Below, in pieces: positions 16,685 to 25,716 of a stretch of DNA of 64,000 bases. The notes below the pieces were generated by a model. It did no database searches. It was not told the DNA's origin and saw nothing but the letters and a program-made list of their open reading frames with translations. The stretch is taken from positions 1 through 64,000 of the forward strand of contig JBFMCR010000012.1 of the NCBI GenBank assembly GCA_040754425.1, given 5' to 3'. A program made the position numbers and the translations under genes. This stretch comes from UBA6918 sp040754425. Its GTDB lineage: Bacteria; Pseudomonadota; Gammaproteobacteria; Burkholderiales; Thiobacillaceae. The number at the start of each line of letters is the position of its first letter. Within the stretch, counting starts at the first letter, position 1.

Positions 16685-17362
16685 ATGGAACGCGACGCCC
16701 ATTCCGGCCTGATCGCCCGCCTGCTCGCCCTGCGCTATCTGCCGCGCGAGGATCGCGACGCCCGCCGCCTGCTGGTGGACCCCGCGTTCCGCCAGGAGGT
16801 GGAGGCGCGCCTCGCGAACTGCGGCCTGCGCCTCCTGGATCATCCCTTTGCCGACCACATCGCCGTGGCTCTTACCCGCGAGGCGGAAGCGCCGGTGTTC
16901 GACAGCGGCAGCCAGTGGCAGGCGAGCAACCTGGCCCTGCCCAAGGACGCCATTGCGCTCCTGGTCATCCTGTGGGCGCTCATCATCCTGCCCAAGCGCG
17001 AACGGCAACTGGCGCGCGATGGCGCCGATGAAGAAGGCCAGGGCGACATGTTCGGCGGCGCCAAACCTGCGCCCTCCAGCAGCGAGGCCTCGCGCGGGAT
17101 CGCCGAGAACGTGCTGCTGGAAGACTACGGCAGGCTGCTCGGCGGGCGTGCCCGCATCGCGCAGTTCATCCTGCCCCAACTCTCGCGCCTGGGCTTCATC
17201 GAGCGGCGCAACAAGGTGATCCACGAAGGGCCGCTGCTCGATCTGGCCTTCGACTACGGCGAGATGGCGCCGCGCGTCCTGCAAGGGGCGCTGGCCGACC
17301 TGCTGCGCGCCCGCAGCGAAGCCGAAGCACCCTTGGAAAACAATGAGGAAGAAAACGCCTGA
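16685..17362 (+). CDS. MukE/JetB-like subunit of the SMC system
   Basis: The 225-residue protein has two probable winged-helix segments, one near the N-terminus and one in LLEDYGRLLGG...QFILPQLSRLGFIERRNKVI, joined by a charged linker (residues about 108-135). It matches the size of MukE/MksE/JetB, which bind the kleisin and regulate SMC activity. AGGAAA lies about 9 bases before the ATG, 15 bases after the kleisin-like gene. Its TGA overlaps the ATG of the SMC gene (TGATG at 17360-17364). Confidence 0.7.
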   Translation: MERDAHSGLIARLLALRYLPREDRDARRLLVDPAFRQEVEARLANCGLRLLDHPFADHIAVALTREAEAPVFDSGSQWQASNLALPKDAIALLVILWALIILPKRERQLARDGADEEGQGDMFGGAKPAPSSSEASRGIAENVLLEDYGRLLGGRARIAQFILPQLSRLGFIERRNKVIHEGPLLDLAFDYGEMAPRVLQGALADLLRARSEAEAPLENNEEENA

Positions 17363-20145
17363 TGTTCCGCCTGCTCGAACTGGAAACCGTCCACTGGGAT
17401 TACTGGCAGCGCTTCAAGCTGCCGCTTTCCGCCCCCATCGTCACCATCGTCGGTCCCAACGGCTCGGGCAAGACCACGCTGCTGGACGCCCTGCGCACCC
17501 TGCTCGCCCTGGAGTGCTCGAAGAAGCGCGACTACAAGCGCTACGTGCGCCGCAACGGCGAGGACTTCTGCTGGCTGCGCGGCGTGATGGACAACGAACG
17601 CCCGCACGGCAGCAGCCGCCGGCCTTTTGGACTTCCCTTCCAGAACGATCGCATCACCCTGGCCTGCCGCATCGACAGGAAGGGCGGCGATTGGGTGCGC
17701 AAATACTGGGTGGCCGAAGGCGAGGTCTCCATCGAAGCCATCGAAAGCGAAGGCCAGGAATTCGGCGTGCGCGAATATCAACGTCTATTGCAAAGCGCCG
17801 GCCTCTCGCCCGCCATCGCCCGCGTGCTCTCGCTGGAACAGGGCCAGACCGACAAGCTGTGCGAGCTTGCGCCGCGCGAGCTGCTCGACCTGGTGTTCCA
17901 GGTATTCGGCGACAAGGACGTGCTGGACCGCTACCAGGAGGCGCGTCACCACCAGGAGGCCACCGCGCGCGAACTGGACGAGGTGCAAAAGCAACTGGAA
18001 GCGCTCGGCCACAGCCTGGAAAAGCACGAGCTCAAGGTCAACCGCTATCTGGAATGGCGCGCGCTGCGCGACGAGCAGACCACGCTCGTGTCCGAAACCC
18101 TGCCGCGCCTGGAGTACCACATGCTGGACAGGGAAGCCCTGCATGCGCGCCGCACCCTGAGCACCGCGCGGCGCGAATGGCGCGCCTTGCGCGAGGAGCG
18201 GACGACGCTGCTCGACCGCCTGCAACAGCACCGCCGCGCCATCGACGCGGCGCGCGCCGCCAAGGCGGCGGCCGAGGCGGCGGAAGAGGCGCGCTACGGG
18301 GAACTCAACGAGATCAACCGCGAACTCGGCAAATACGAAACCCTCGTCGCCCAGCACGATGCCCTGCTCAAGCAGGCCGCCGAGGCGGGCGGCGACCCCG
18401 AGGCCGACGCGCGCGAACTGGAGCGGCTCGAAAACGAACGCGATCGCCTGCGTCTGCAACTTGCATCCTTGCAACAGGAAAAATCGGCCACCACGGAGCT
18501 GCTGGAAAACCTCGCCGCCGGGCGGCGTGCCGATCCCGCCGACGTGGCCGCCTTCCGCCAGGCTCTGTCCAATGCCGACATCCAGCACGACCTGTTGACG
18601 GACCTGGTCGAAATCCTCGATCCGGGCTGGCAGGCGGCAGTGGAGGCGCTGCTCGCGCCCTTCGCCCACATCGTGCTGCTCGCGCGCGCAAAGGACGCCG
18701 AGCGCGCCTTCGCGCTGGGGGAAAAGCTACGCTATCGCCACTACATCGTGCCGGAGCGCGTCGATGCGCCGCTGCCGCCGCAAGGCTCGCTGCTGGAAGT
18801 CGTGCGCTTCGCGCGCCCGGTGCCGGAATGGCTGGTGCAGCTGCTCGCTCGCACGCTGCGCGTGGAAGACGCAGCAGAAGGCGCGAAGCTGCCGCGCGCC
18901 CAGGACTGGGTGACGCGCCAGGGCTATCTGCGCGAGCGCCGCGGCGGCCGCCACGCCGCGCCGGAGCAGGCGCGCTTCGGCAAGGCACGCCTCACGGCCC
19001 TGCGCGAGCGGCTGGCGGAAATCGACCGAACCCTCGCGCCAATCACAACCCGACTCGGCGCCCTCAAGGAAGACATCGCGGCGCGCCGAAGCCGCCTCGC
19101 CGGCATCGACGCCACTGCGCAACTGGCGGCGCGCGCGGCCGAATTCGCCGAAGCAAGGCGCGAACACTCGGCTCTGATTGCGCGGCGCAGAGAAATAGGC
19201 GAACTCGCCGCACAGGCGCGCGATGCCCGCCAGCAGGCCGAGGACACCTTGCAGCAACAGCAGCAAGCCCTGAACCAGGAAGAACTCGATCTGCACCAGA
19301 CCGAACGCGACATCGCCGCCAGGGAAAACCGCCCCGCGCGGGAGGAGCAGCTCAGGCGCCTGCTGCGCCTGCGCGAGATGCGCGCCAGACTGCCCGCCGC
19401 CTGGCGCGACGCCGAAGCCAACCGCGCCCTCGCCGAGGAATGGCGCGACAGCAGCAACGTCCAGCGCCGGCTGAAGGAGATCGAAGCGCGTTTCGAACAC
19501 GAATCCTGGGAAACCGACGACACCGTGGTTCAGCTGCGCGACAAGATTCTCGCCGATTACCAGCGGCAGGAAGCCGACCTCGGCCAGCGTCGGCGCGACA
19601 ACGCCATGGCACAAAGCCAGACCGACGCCGCGCGCGAACAGTACACCAAGGTGCTGCGCCACACCGTCACGCGTTACGCGAAGAACCTGCGCGCCTTGGG
19701 CGGGATGGCCGGCATCAAGGTCGAACACGAGCCGCTGGCGGCCGGCCTCGACGACCTGTCGCTGGCCCAGGCCGGGCTCGCGGTCAAGTTCGATTTCGAC
19801 GACAAGGGCTTCATGGGCATGAACGACGGCGATGCCTCCGGCGGGCAGCAGGTGATGAAGTCACTCATCCTGCTGGTGGCGCTGATGATGGAGGAATCGC
19901 GCCCCGGCGGCTTCGTCTTCATCGACGAACCCTTCGCCCATCTGGACATCGTCAACATCGAGCGCGTGGCGGCCTTCCTCAAGGCCACCCGCGCGCAATA
20001 CCTGCTCACCACGCCGGTCACGCACAACGTCAACGTGTACGACCCTTCCATGCTCACGCTGGTGACCTTCAAGAAGCGGCCGGGCGAGACCTGGGCGCCG
20101 CGCGTGGGCGTGCTGGTGCGCGAGGCGGATGCCCAGGCCGGATGA
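17362..20145 (+). CDS. SMC/MukB-like ATPase of the Wadjet-like system (JetC-like)
   Basis: The 927-residue ABC-type SMC ATPase has Walker A GPNGSGKTT (residues 31-39) at the N-terminus, coiled coils (roughly 180-400 and 540-780) around a central hinge-like region, the ABC signature ASGGQQ (825-830) and Walker B VFIDEP (852-857) followed by the D-loop HLD. The head resembles MukB/JetC (FMGMNDGDASGGQQ). It is short compared with MukB (about 1,480) and typical JetC (about 1,100), so the arms should be short. Such proteins extrude DNA loops; in Wadjet this senses small circular DNA such as plasmids. Confidence 0.88.
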   Translation: MFRLLELETVHWDYWQRFKLPLSAPIVTIVGPNGSGKTTLLDALRTLLALECSKKRDYKRYVRRNGEDFCWLRGVMDNERPHGSSRRPFGLPFQNDRITLACRIDRKGGDWVRKYWVAEGEVSIEAIESEGQEFGVREYQRLLQSAGLSPAIARVLSLEQGQTDKLCELAPRELLDLVFQVFGDKDVLDRYQEARHHQEATARELDEVQKQLEALGHSLEKHELKVNRYLEWRALRDEQTTLVSETLPRLEYHMLDREALHARRTLSTARREWRALREERTTLLDRLQQHRRAIDAARAAKAAAEAAEEARYGELNEINRELGKYETLVAQHDALLKQAAEAGGDPEADARELERLENERDRLRLQLASLQQEKSATTELLENLAAGRRADPADVAAFRQALSNADIQHDLLTDLVEILDPGWQAAVEALLAPFAHIVLLARAKDAERAFALGEKLRYRHYIVPERVDAPLPPQGSLLEVVRFARPVPEWLVQLLARTLRVEDAAEGAKLPRAQDWVTRQGYLRERRGGRHAAPEQARFGKARLTALRERLAEIDRTLAPITTRLGALKEDIAARRSRLAGIDATAQLAARAAEFAEARREHSALIARRREIGELAAQARDARQQAEDTLQQQQQALNQEELDLHQTERDIAARENRPAREEQLRRLLRLREMRARLPAAWRDAEANRALAEEWRDSSNVQRRLKEIEARFEHESWETDDTVVQLRDKILADYQRQEADLGQRRRDNAMAQSQTDAAREQYTKVLRHTVTRYAKNLRALGGMAGIKVEHEPLAAGLDDLSLAQAGLAVKFDFDDKGFMGMNDGDASGGQQVMKSLILLVALMMEESRPGGFVFIDEPFAHLDIVNIERVAAFLKATRAQYLLTTPVTHNVNVYDPSMLTLVTFKKRPGETWAPRVGVLVREADAQAG

Positions 20146-21313
20146 ACTGATCGTCGAAGCACTCGACGATCGACCCGTGCCGCGCCGGCGCCGCCGCTAT
20201 CGTGCCGTGCCCGGTGCGAAACCGGACACCTTGCCGGAAGTTTGGCGCGCACTGCTCGTGCGCTGGCTCGCGCGCGGCGGACGCAGCCGCTGGGAAACCC
20301 TGGCCAAGGATGCCGGCACCGCCGGTCTGCAAACGGCGCAGGCGCTGCTCGACTGGCTGCTGCGCCATGGCTGGGCCGTTGTGGAAGAAGAGCGCCGCCA
20401 CGGCGACTGGTGGCCGCTGCGGGTGGAACTGCGCGGGATGCCGATGCTGCGCGCTGCGCTGGGTTTGCCGGACACTGCGGTGCTGGCGCATAACTGGGAA
20501 GCCATGCGTGAAAGCCTGATGCGGGCAAACGATCCCGTTCTTGATCAGGCCCTCGGCAGTCTCGGCTCCTTGCCCGTGGCGCGAGCGCTTGCGCGCGGCG
20601 AGCTGCTGGCAGCGCTCGTGCGCTGGCGCGAGGACCAGCGCAGCGGCACGCGGCGCGATTTCGCCCTGTTCGCCCGCAATGGCACCAAGGCCGTTTCCGA
20701 GGCCGAATGGCGCTGGCTCGAAGACAACCTCGACCTCGCGGATTTTTCCATCGAACGTCACACGCCGTTGTTGCTGCTGTCGGCCTCGGCCACCCTGATC
20801 ACGCCGGCCGGACGGCTCGACTTGTCGGCATCAGCGGATTTTTCCGCCCTCACTCCGGCCACACTGGCTGCCGTCCAAGGCGCCGAGCACGCGATTACCC
20901 GCTGGCGTCTGGTGGAAAATCGCACCAGCTTCGAGCGGGTGGCGCGCTCGCGCGAGGACGATACGGGCGTGATCTGGCTGCCCGGCTTTCCGCCCGCCTG
21001 GTGGCAGGAAGTCGTGGGTCGCCTGCTGGCGCTCGTTCCCGCCCCGGCACAGATCGCCTGCGATCCCGATCCTGCCGGTATAGAGATAGCCTGCCAGGCC
21101 GGCGCATGCTGGCAAGCCCGCGGCATTTCGTGGATGCCTTGGCACATGGGCATCGAGGATCTGGAAAACGCGCCCGCCAGAACCGCTTTGTCTCCACGCG
21201 ACCTCGAACGCCTCGCCATCCTTGACACTCAGTCCCTGCCCGAACCTCTCGCGAGGCTTGCCGAGTGGATGCGCACCCATGGGGAAAAAGGCGAGCAGGA
21301 GGGATTTCTGTAG
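20129..21313 (+). CDS. JetD-like Toprim nuclease subunit
   Basis: The 394-residue protein has a basic N-terminus (PVPRRRRRYRAVPG), a helical middle region, and a C-terminal half with the metal-binding pattern of a Toprim fold: Glu263 in LVENRTSF and Asp312/Asp314 in CDPDPAGIE. JetD/MksG subunits of Wadjet use such a topoisomerase VI-like domain to cleave plasmid DNA held by the SMC complex. It overlaps the SMC gene by 17 bases and is the last gene of the cassette. DUF2220 versus DUF2399 subclass is undecided. Confidence 0.78.
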   Translation: MPRPDELIVEALDDRPVPRRRRRYRAVPGAKPDTLPEVWRALLVRWLARGGRSRWETLAKDAGTAGLQTAQALLDWLLRHGWAVVEEERRHGDWWPLRVELRGMPMLRAALGLPDTAVLAHNWEAMRESLMRANDPVLDQALGSLGSLPVARALARGELLAALVRWREDQRSGTRRDFALFARNGTKAVSEAEWRWLEDNLDLADFSIERHTPLLLLSASATLITPAGRLDLSASADFSALTPATLAAVQGAEHAITRWRLVENRTSFERVARSREDDTGVIWLPGFPPAWWQEVVGRLLALVPAPAQIACDPDPAGIEIACQAGACWQARGISWMPWHMGIEDLENAPARTALSPRDLERLAILDTQSLPEPLARLAEWMRTHGEKGEQEGFL

Positions 21314-21326
21314 CCCGCGCATGGCG

Positions 21327-21363
21327 AAAATGTGTCACATCAGATATACTTGTGACACATTTT
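21327..21363. promoter_or_regulatory. Operator/promoter of the toxin-antitoxin pair
   Basis: A perfect 12-bp inverted repeat AAAATGTGTCAC/GTGACACATTTT (21327-21338 and 21352-21363) brackets a -10-like TATACT (21345-21350). It lies 18 bases before the antitoxin ATG, the usual place for an autorepressor site of Phd/YefM antitoxins. A repressor bound here would cover the promoter. Confidence 0.8.
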
Positions 21364-21381
21364 CCCTGCCTAAGGCCGACC

Positions 21382-21609
21382 ATGAAAGAACTGTCCGTGC
21401 GCGAAATGCGCCAAGGCTACCAGGCCCTGCAAAAAGCCCTGGACGAGGAAGGCGAGGTCGTGCTCACCCATCACGGCAAACCCTTTGCGAGGGTGCTGCC
21501 GATCGGTCCGCGCAAGGAAATTCCCAGCCATGCCGCGCTGCGCGCCAGCATGCCTTTCCAGGAAATACCGAGCGAAGCGCTCATCCGCGAGGATCGCGAT
21601 GCGCGATGA
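21382..21609 (+). CDS. Phd/YefM-family antitoxin
   Basis: This 75-residue protein shows the typical Phd pattern: a DNA-binding N-terminus (MKELSVREMRQGYQAL) with EGEVVLTHHGKPFARVLPI, and a C-terminal toxin-neutralising tail. It should bind the palindrome at 21327-21363 and repress its own operon. An upstream in-frame ATG (21265) lies inside the Toprim gene and would bypass the operator, so the ATG at 21382 is used. Its TGA overlaps the toxin ATG (ATGA). Confidence 0.88.
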   Translation: MKELSVREMRQGYQALQKALDEEGEVVLTHHGKPFARVLPIGPRKEIPSHAALRASMPFQEIPSEALIREDRDAR

Positions 21610-22052
21610 GCGTCTATGTCGACACCTCCGCACTGGCCAAATGGTATATACGGGAATCCTTCTCGGATGAATTCGAGCAATTCATCCGCAACAGCGGCAA
21701 GCCGGTCATCAGCAGGCTCGCCATCGTCGAATTTCGCTGTCTGCTGGTACGCCGCCGCCGCGCCGGCAGCTTGTCCCGAAAAAACGAAACCGATGCCTTG
21801 CGCACCTTCGACGAAGACATGCGGCTCGGTTTCCTGCACATCATTTCGCTACGGGATTTGCACTTCGCCCTTGCCCACGATCTGATTGGAAAACTGAAGA
21901 ACACCCCCCTGCGCACGCTGGATGCGCTGCATCTGGCCATTGCCTTGAATACCGGCTACGCCCGCCTCGCGACCGCCGACAGGATACAAGCGGAAGCGGC
22001 GCGCAGCCTGGGCATGCAAATCGACAAATTTTTCTCTTCCGAAACCCCATGA
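21606..22052 (+). CDS. PIN-domain toxin (VapC-like ribonuclease)
   Basis: The 148-residue protein has the PIN active-site acidic residues: the first Asp in YVDTSALAKWY, a Glu in IVEF, and Asp in RTLDALHLAIA and ATADRIQAE. VapC toxins cleave specific RNAs, often initiator tRNA or rRNA. It overlaps the antitoxin by 4 bases. Its stop codon overlaps the lysS start (ATGATG at 22049-22054), so lysS translation may depend on the toxin reading frame. Confidence 0.88.
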   Translation: MSVYVDTSALAKWYIRESFSDEFEQFIRNSGKPVISRLAIVEFRCLLVRRRRAGSLSRKNETDALRTFDEDMRLGFLHIISLRDLHFALAHDLIGKLKNTPLRTLDALHLAIALNTGYARLATADRIQAEAARSLGMQIDKFFSSETP

Positions 22053-23560
22053 TGAACAATGAAGTGATCATTACCCAGGACGACAACCAGATCATCGGCG
22101 AGCGCCGCGAAAAGCTGGCGAAACTGCGCGAGAACGGCATCGCCTTCCCCAACGATTTCGAACGCCTGCACTACGCGGGCGAGTTGCAGGCGCAGTATGG
22201 CCATCACGACAAGGCCGCGCTCGAAGCGCAGAACGTCGAGGTGCAGCTGGGCGGGCGCATGATGCTGAAGCGCGTCATGGGCCGCGCCAGCTTCGCCACT
22301 CTGCAGGACATGAGCGGGCGCATCCAGGTCTACGTCTCCAACGACGTCACCGGCGAGGCCGCGCACGAGGCCTTCAAGCACTGGGACCTCGGCGACATCC
22401 TCGGTGTCGCCGGCACGCTGTTCAAGACCAACAAGGGCGAGCTCACCATCCACGCCAAAACCCTGCGCCTTCTGACCAAGTCCATCCGCCCGCTGCCGGA
22501 AAAATTCCACGGCCTCACCGACCAGGAGAGCAAATACCGCCAGCGCTATGTCGACATGATCGTGAGCGAGGAAACGCGCAACACCTTCCTCGCGCGCTCG
22601 AAGATCATCCAGGCCATCCGCGCCTTCATGGTGAAGCACGGCTTCCTGGAAGTGGAAACGCCGATGATGCACCCCATCCCCGGCGGCGCCGCGGCCAAGC
22701 CCTTCATCACCCACCACAACGCGCTCGACATGGAACTGTTTTTGCGCATCGCGCCGGAGCTTTATCTCAAGCGCCTGGTGGTGGGCGGCTTCGAGAAGGT
22801 GTTCGAGATCAACCGCAATTTCAGGAACGAGGGCCTCTCCACCCGCCACAACCCCGAGTTCACCATGATGGAGTTCTACGAGGCCTACCGCGACTACCGC
22901 TACCTCATGGACTTCACCGAGGCCATCATCCGCGATGCCGCCATCGCAGCGACCGGCAGCGCGGTGGTGGAGTACCAGGGCCAGACCATCGACCTCTCGA
23001 AGCCCTTCGACCGCCTCACCATCACCGAGGCGGTGAAGAAATACCATCCCGAAATCACCGACGCGCAGGTTTCCAGCCGCGACTGGCTGATCGAGCAGTT
23101 CCATTTGCGCAAGATCGCCTACAAGAAGCACGACGGTCTGGGCGGGCTGCAGCTCACCTTCTTCGAGGAAACCACCGAGGACAAGCTCATCCAGCCGACC
23201 TTCATCATCGACTACCCGGCGGAAACCTCGCCGCTGGCACGCCGCTCCGACAAGCGGCCCGACATCACCGAGCGCTTCGAGCTCTACATCACCGGGCGCG
23301 AAATGGCCAACGGCTTTTCGGAACTGAACGACCCCGAGGACCAGGCCAACCGCTTCCTGGAGCAGGTCAAGGCCAAGGAAGCCGGCGACGAAGAGGCCAT
23401 GTACTACGACGCCGACTACATCCGCGCCCTGGAATACGGCCTGCCCCCGACCGGCGGCTGCGGCATCGGCATCGACCGCCTGGTGATGTTGCTGACCAAC
23501 TCGCCGTCCATCCGCGACGTGATCCTGTTCCCGCACATGCGGCCGGAACAAACGGGCTAA
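22049..23560 (+). CDS. lysS: Lysyl-tRNA synthetase, class II
   Basis: The 503-residue enzyme charges tRNA-Lys. It has the N-terminal OB anticodon-binding domain (VEVQLGGRMMLKRVMGRASF) and the class II core: motif 1 (GFLEVETPMMHPIPGGAAA), motif 2 (FRNEGLSTRHNPEFTMMEFY) and motif 3 (GGCGIGIDRLVMLLT). The ATG at 22049 overlaps the toxin stop; a second ATG follows directly at 22052. In E. coli and many proteobacteria lysS directly follows prfB; here 6.6 kb of defence genes separate them. Confidence 0.97.
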   Translation: MMNNEVIITQDDNQIIGERREKLAKLRENGIAFPNDFERLHYAGELQAQYGHHDKAALEAQNVEVQLGGRMMLKRVMGRASFATLQDMSGRIQVYVSNDVTGEAAHEAFKHWDLGDILGVAGTLFKTNKGELTIHAKTLRLLTKSIRPLPEKFHGLTDQESKYRQRYVDMIVSEETRNTFLARSKIIQAIRAFMVKHGFLEVETPMMHPIPGGAAAKPFITHHNALDMELFLRIAPELYLKRLVVGGFEKVFEINRNFRNEGLSTRHNPEFTMMEFYEAYRDYRYLMDFTEAIIRDAAIAATGSAVVEYQGQTIDLSKPFDRLTITEAVKKYHPEITDAQVSSRDWLIEQFHLRKIAYKKHDGLGGLQLTFFEETTEDKLIQPTFIIDYPAETSPLARRSDKRPDITERFELYITGREMANGFSELNDPEDQANRFLEQVKAKEAGDEEAMYYDADYIRALEYGLPPTGGCGIGIDRLVMLLTNSPSIRDVILFPHMRPEQTG

Positions 23561-23574
23561 GAAAATTACAGAAG

Positions 23575-23650
23575 GCATTTACAGGGAGGTATGGGAGGTT
23601 CAGGGAGGAAACAAAAGAAAATCCTCCCTTGCCTCTCTTGACCTCCCTGT
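23575..23650. repeat. Interspersed repeat with long imperfect hairpin
   Basis: It begins GCATTTACAGGGAGG and contains a 29-base imperfect inverted repeat (23581-23609 with 23622-23650; outer ACAGGGAGGT/ACCTCCCTGT and inner AGGGAGGA/TCCTCCCT match exactly) around an A-rich loop. It lies between lysS and mnmC and could act as a terminator or RNA-stability hairpin. A related copy lies at 25593 on the other side of mnmC. Confidence 0.6.
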
Positions 23651-23668
23651 CAGTCTTTCCGGATAGCC

Positions 23669-25576
23669 ATGCCCATCGTTCCCGGCGAAATCGCGTTTTC
23701 TGAGAACGGCGTTCCCGCCAGCCCGGCATACGGCGACATCTACCACAGCGCCGACGGCGGGCTGCAGCAGGCACGCAATGTATTCCTGCAGGGCTGCGGT
23801 CTGCCGTCCGCCTGGCAGGGCGCGAGCCGCTTCGTCATCCTGGAAACCGGTTTCGGCCTGGGCCTGAATTTCCTCGCCACCTGGCAGGCATACCGGGAAC
23901 GGCCGGGACGCTGCGCCCGCCTGCATTTCATTTCCGCGGAAAAACATCCGCTCACGCAGGACACGCTCGCGCGCTGCCACAGAGCCTGGCCCGAGCTGTC
24001 GGAGCTTGCAAGTCAGTTGCGCGAACAATGGCCGCTGCCGGTGGCAGGCTACCACCGCCTGGGTTTCGACGAAGGCCGCGTGCAGTTGACACTCATCTTC
24101 GACGACGCAGAAATCGCGCTGAAGCAACTCGATGCGAGCGTCGATGCGATCTATCTCGACGGATTTTCGCCGGCGAAAAACCCCGACATCTGGTCGCCCG
24201 CGCTGCTCGTACAGCTCAAGCGCCTCACCAGGCCGGGCGCGCGGCTCGCCACCTGGTGCGTGGCCGGCAAGGTGCGCCAGACCCTGCAGGAAGCCGGCTT
24301 CGCCGTCGAGCGCAAACCCGGCTTCGGCCACAAGAAGGAGAGACTGGAAGCCACATTCACGCTCCTCTCCCACGGGGAGGAGGATCGGGGTGAGGAAGCG
24401 GGTTCAATCTCCATCCAGTCCTCCGCCGCCATCATCGGCGCCGGCATCGCTGGAGCCGCGCTCGCCCGCGCCTTGTGCGATCGCGGCCGGCAGGTCACGC
24501 TGATCGAGCGCCACCCTGCCCCGGCCATGGGCGCCTCCGGCAACCCCGCAGGCGTGGTGCGGCCTCAGCTTGCGCTCGACGACAGCTTCAACGGGCGGCT
24601 CTCGCGGCAGTGTTTTCTGCATACGATCAAGCAGATCTCCGCTCTCCCCGCTACCGATATTCCGCAGTACGGTTTCGACGGTGTGCTGCAGCTCGCGCGC
24701 GATGAGAAAAACGCCGCGCACATGCAGGCCATGCTTGCCGCGCACGCCTATCCCGCGGAGTTTGCGCGCTGGGTCACGCAGGAAGAAGCCGGCGAACTCG
24801 CCGGCGTGCCGGTCGCCGCAGCCGGCTTGTATTTTCCGCACGGCGGCTGGATGTCCGGCCCGCGCGTATGCCCGGCCTTGCTGGATTCCTGCGGTGCCTC
24901 GCTCACCCGCCATTTCACGCGCCAGGCTACGCGACTGGAACAGACTTCCGACGGCTGGCGCGTGTGGGAGAATGGCGCCTTGCTCGCCGAGGCCTCGACG
25001 GTGATTCTTGCCGGCGCGCACGAAGCCGTGCAATTCGCCAAGCTCCCGCTCACCCCCGTGCGCGGCCAGATCACCACCCTGCCCGACGGCAGCCTTCCGG
25101 GCCTGAATATCCCGGTCACGCGCGAGGGTTACGTGCTGCCGACCGTGCACGGCATCGGCAACATCGGCGCGAGCTTCGGCTTTGACGAAGATCACGCGCC
25201 GCGCGAATCCGATCGGAAAGCGAATCTGGCGCGGCTTGCGCGTCTTTTGCAACTCCCGCCGCCACCGGCTGTCAGTGTATTTGATGCCAGGGTGAGCTTT
25301 CGCGCCGCCACGCCGGACCGTCTGCCCTTTGCGGGTGCGATCGCATGCGATGAAGCCGACATCCGCCCGGAAACGCCGCTTGCCGGCATCGCCCGTCTGC
25401 CCGGCCTTTATGCCCTGACCGGCCTGGGCGCGCGCGGGCTGGTGTGGGGCCCTTTCCTTGCCGAGGCATTGGCGGCCAGACTGGACCATGAACCCTGGCA
25501 CCTGCCGCGCGACCTGTGGCAGGCCATCGACCCGGCCCGTTTCCTGCTGCGCGAAGCCCGCCGAAAAAGAACCTGA
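23669..25576 (+). CDS. mnmC: tRNA 5-methylaminomethyl-2-thiouridine biosynthesis bifunctional protein
   Basis: The 635-residue fusion has an N-terminal SAM methyltransferase (LETGFGLGLNFLATWQAY, IYLDGFSPAKNPDIW) and, after residue about 250, an FAD oxidoreductase with the dinucleotide motif AAIIGAGIAGAALARALC. It converts cmnm5(s2)U34 to nm5 and then mnm5(s2)U34 in several tRNAs. The domain order and length match MnmC. It stands alone between two related short repeats. Confidence 0.95.
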   Translation: MPIVPGEIAFSENGVPASPAYGDIYHSADGGLQQARNVFLQGCGLPSAWQGASRFVILETGFGLGLNFLATWQAYRERPGRCARLHFISAEKHPLTQDTLARCHRAWPELSELASQLREQWPLPVAGYHRLGFDEGRVQLTLIFDDAEIALKQLDASVDAIYLDGFSPAKNPDIWSPALLVQLKRLTRPGARLATWCVAGKVRQTLQEAGFAVERKPGFGHKKERLEATFTLLSHGEEDRGEEAGSISIQSSAAIIGAGIAGAALARALCDRGRQVTLIERHPAPAMGASGNPAGVVRPQLALDDSFNGRLSRQCFLHTIKQISALPATDIPQYGFDGVLQLARDEKNAAHMQAMLAAHAYPAEFARWVTQEEAGELAGVPVAAAGLYFPHGGWMSGPRVCPALLDSCGASLTRHFTRQATRLEQTSDGWRVWENGALLAEASTVILAGAHEAVQFAKLPLTPVRGQITTLPDGSLPGLNIPVTREGYVLPTVHGIGNIGASFGFDEDHAPRESDRKANLARLARLLQLPPPPAVSVFDARVSFRAATPDRLPFAGAIACDEADIRPETPLAGIARLPGLYALTGLGARGLVWGPFLAEALAARLDHEPWHLPRDLWQAIDPARFLLREARRKRT

Positions 25577-25592
25577 CGAAGAGACCCTGAAA

Positions 25593-25607
25593 GCATTTAC
25601 AGCGAGG
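25593..25607. repeat. Second copy of the GCATTTACAG repeat
   Basis: GCATTTACAGCGAGG differs at one base from 23575-23589, and both copies are followed some 50-60 bases later by TTGACCTC. The rest of this 140-base gap (to 25716) has no gene. It includes CTCCGCGTCTTTGCGCCCC, similar to a simple GCGTCTTTGCG-type repeat seen in other genomes. Confidence 0.55.
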
Positions 25608-25716
25608 GGCAAGAGAATAAGTGGGAAACCGGCATTACTCTCTGTCCGGGTTGACCTCTCCGTTATCGAATTTCTCCGCGTCTTTGCGCCCCTGCGTCAA
25701 AAGAAAGATTGTTGTG

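Noticed and set aside
17343..20150. A 935-codon frame on the same strand as the SMC gene, shifted by one register
   Set aside because: It is arginine/proline-rich low-complexity translation of the same bases; the SMC frame has Walker A, signature and Walker B.
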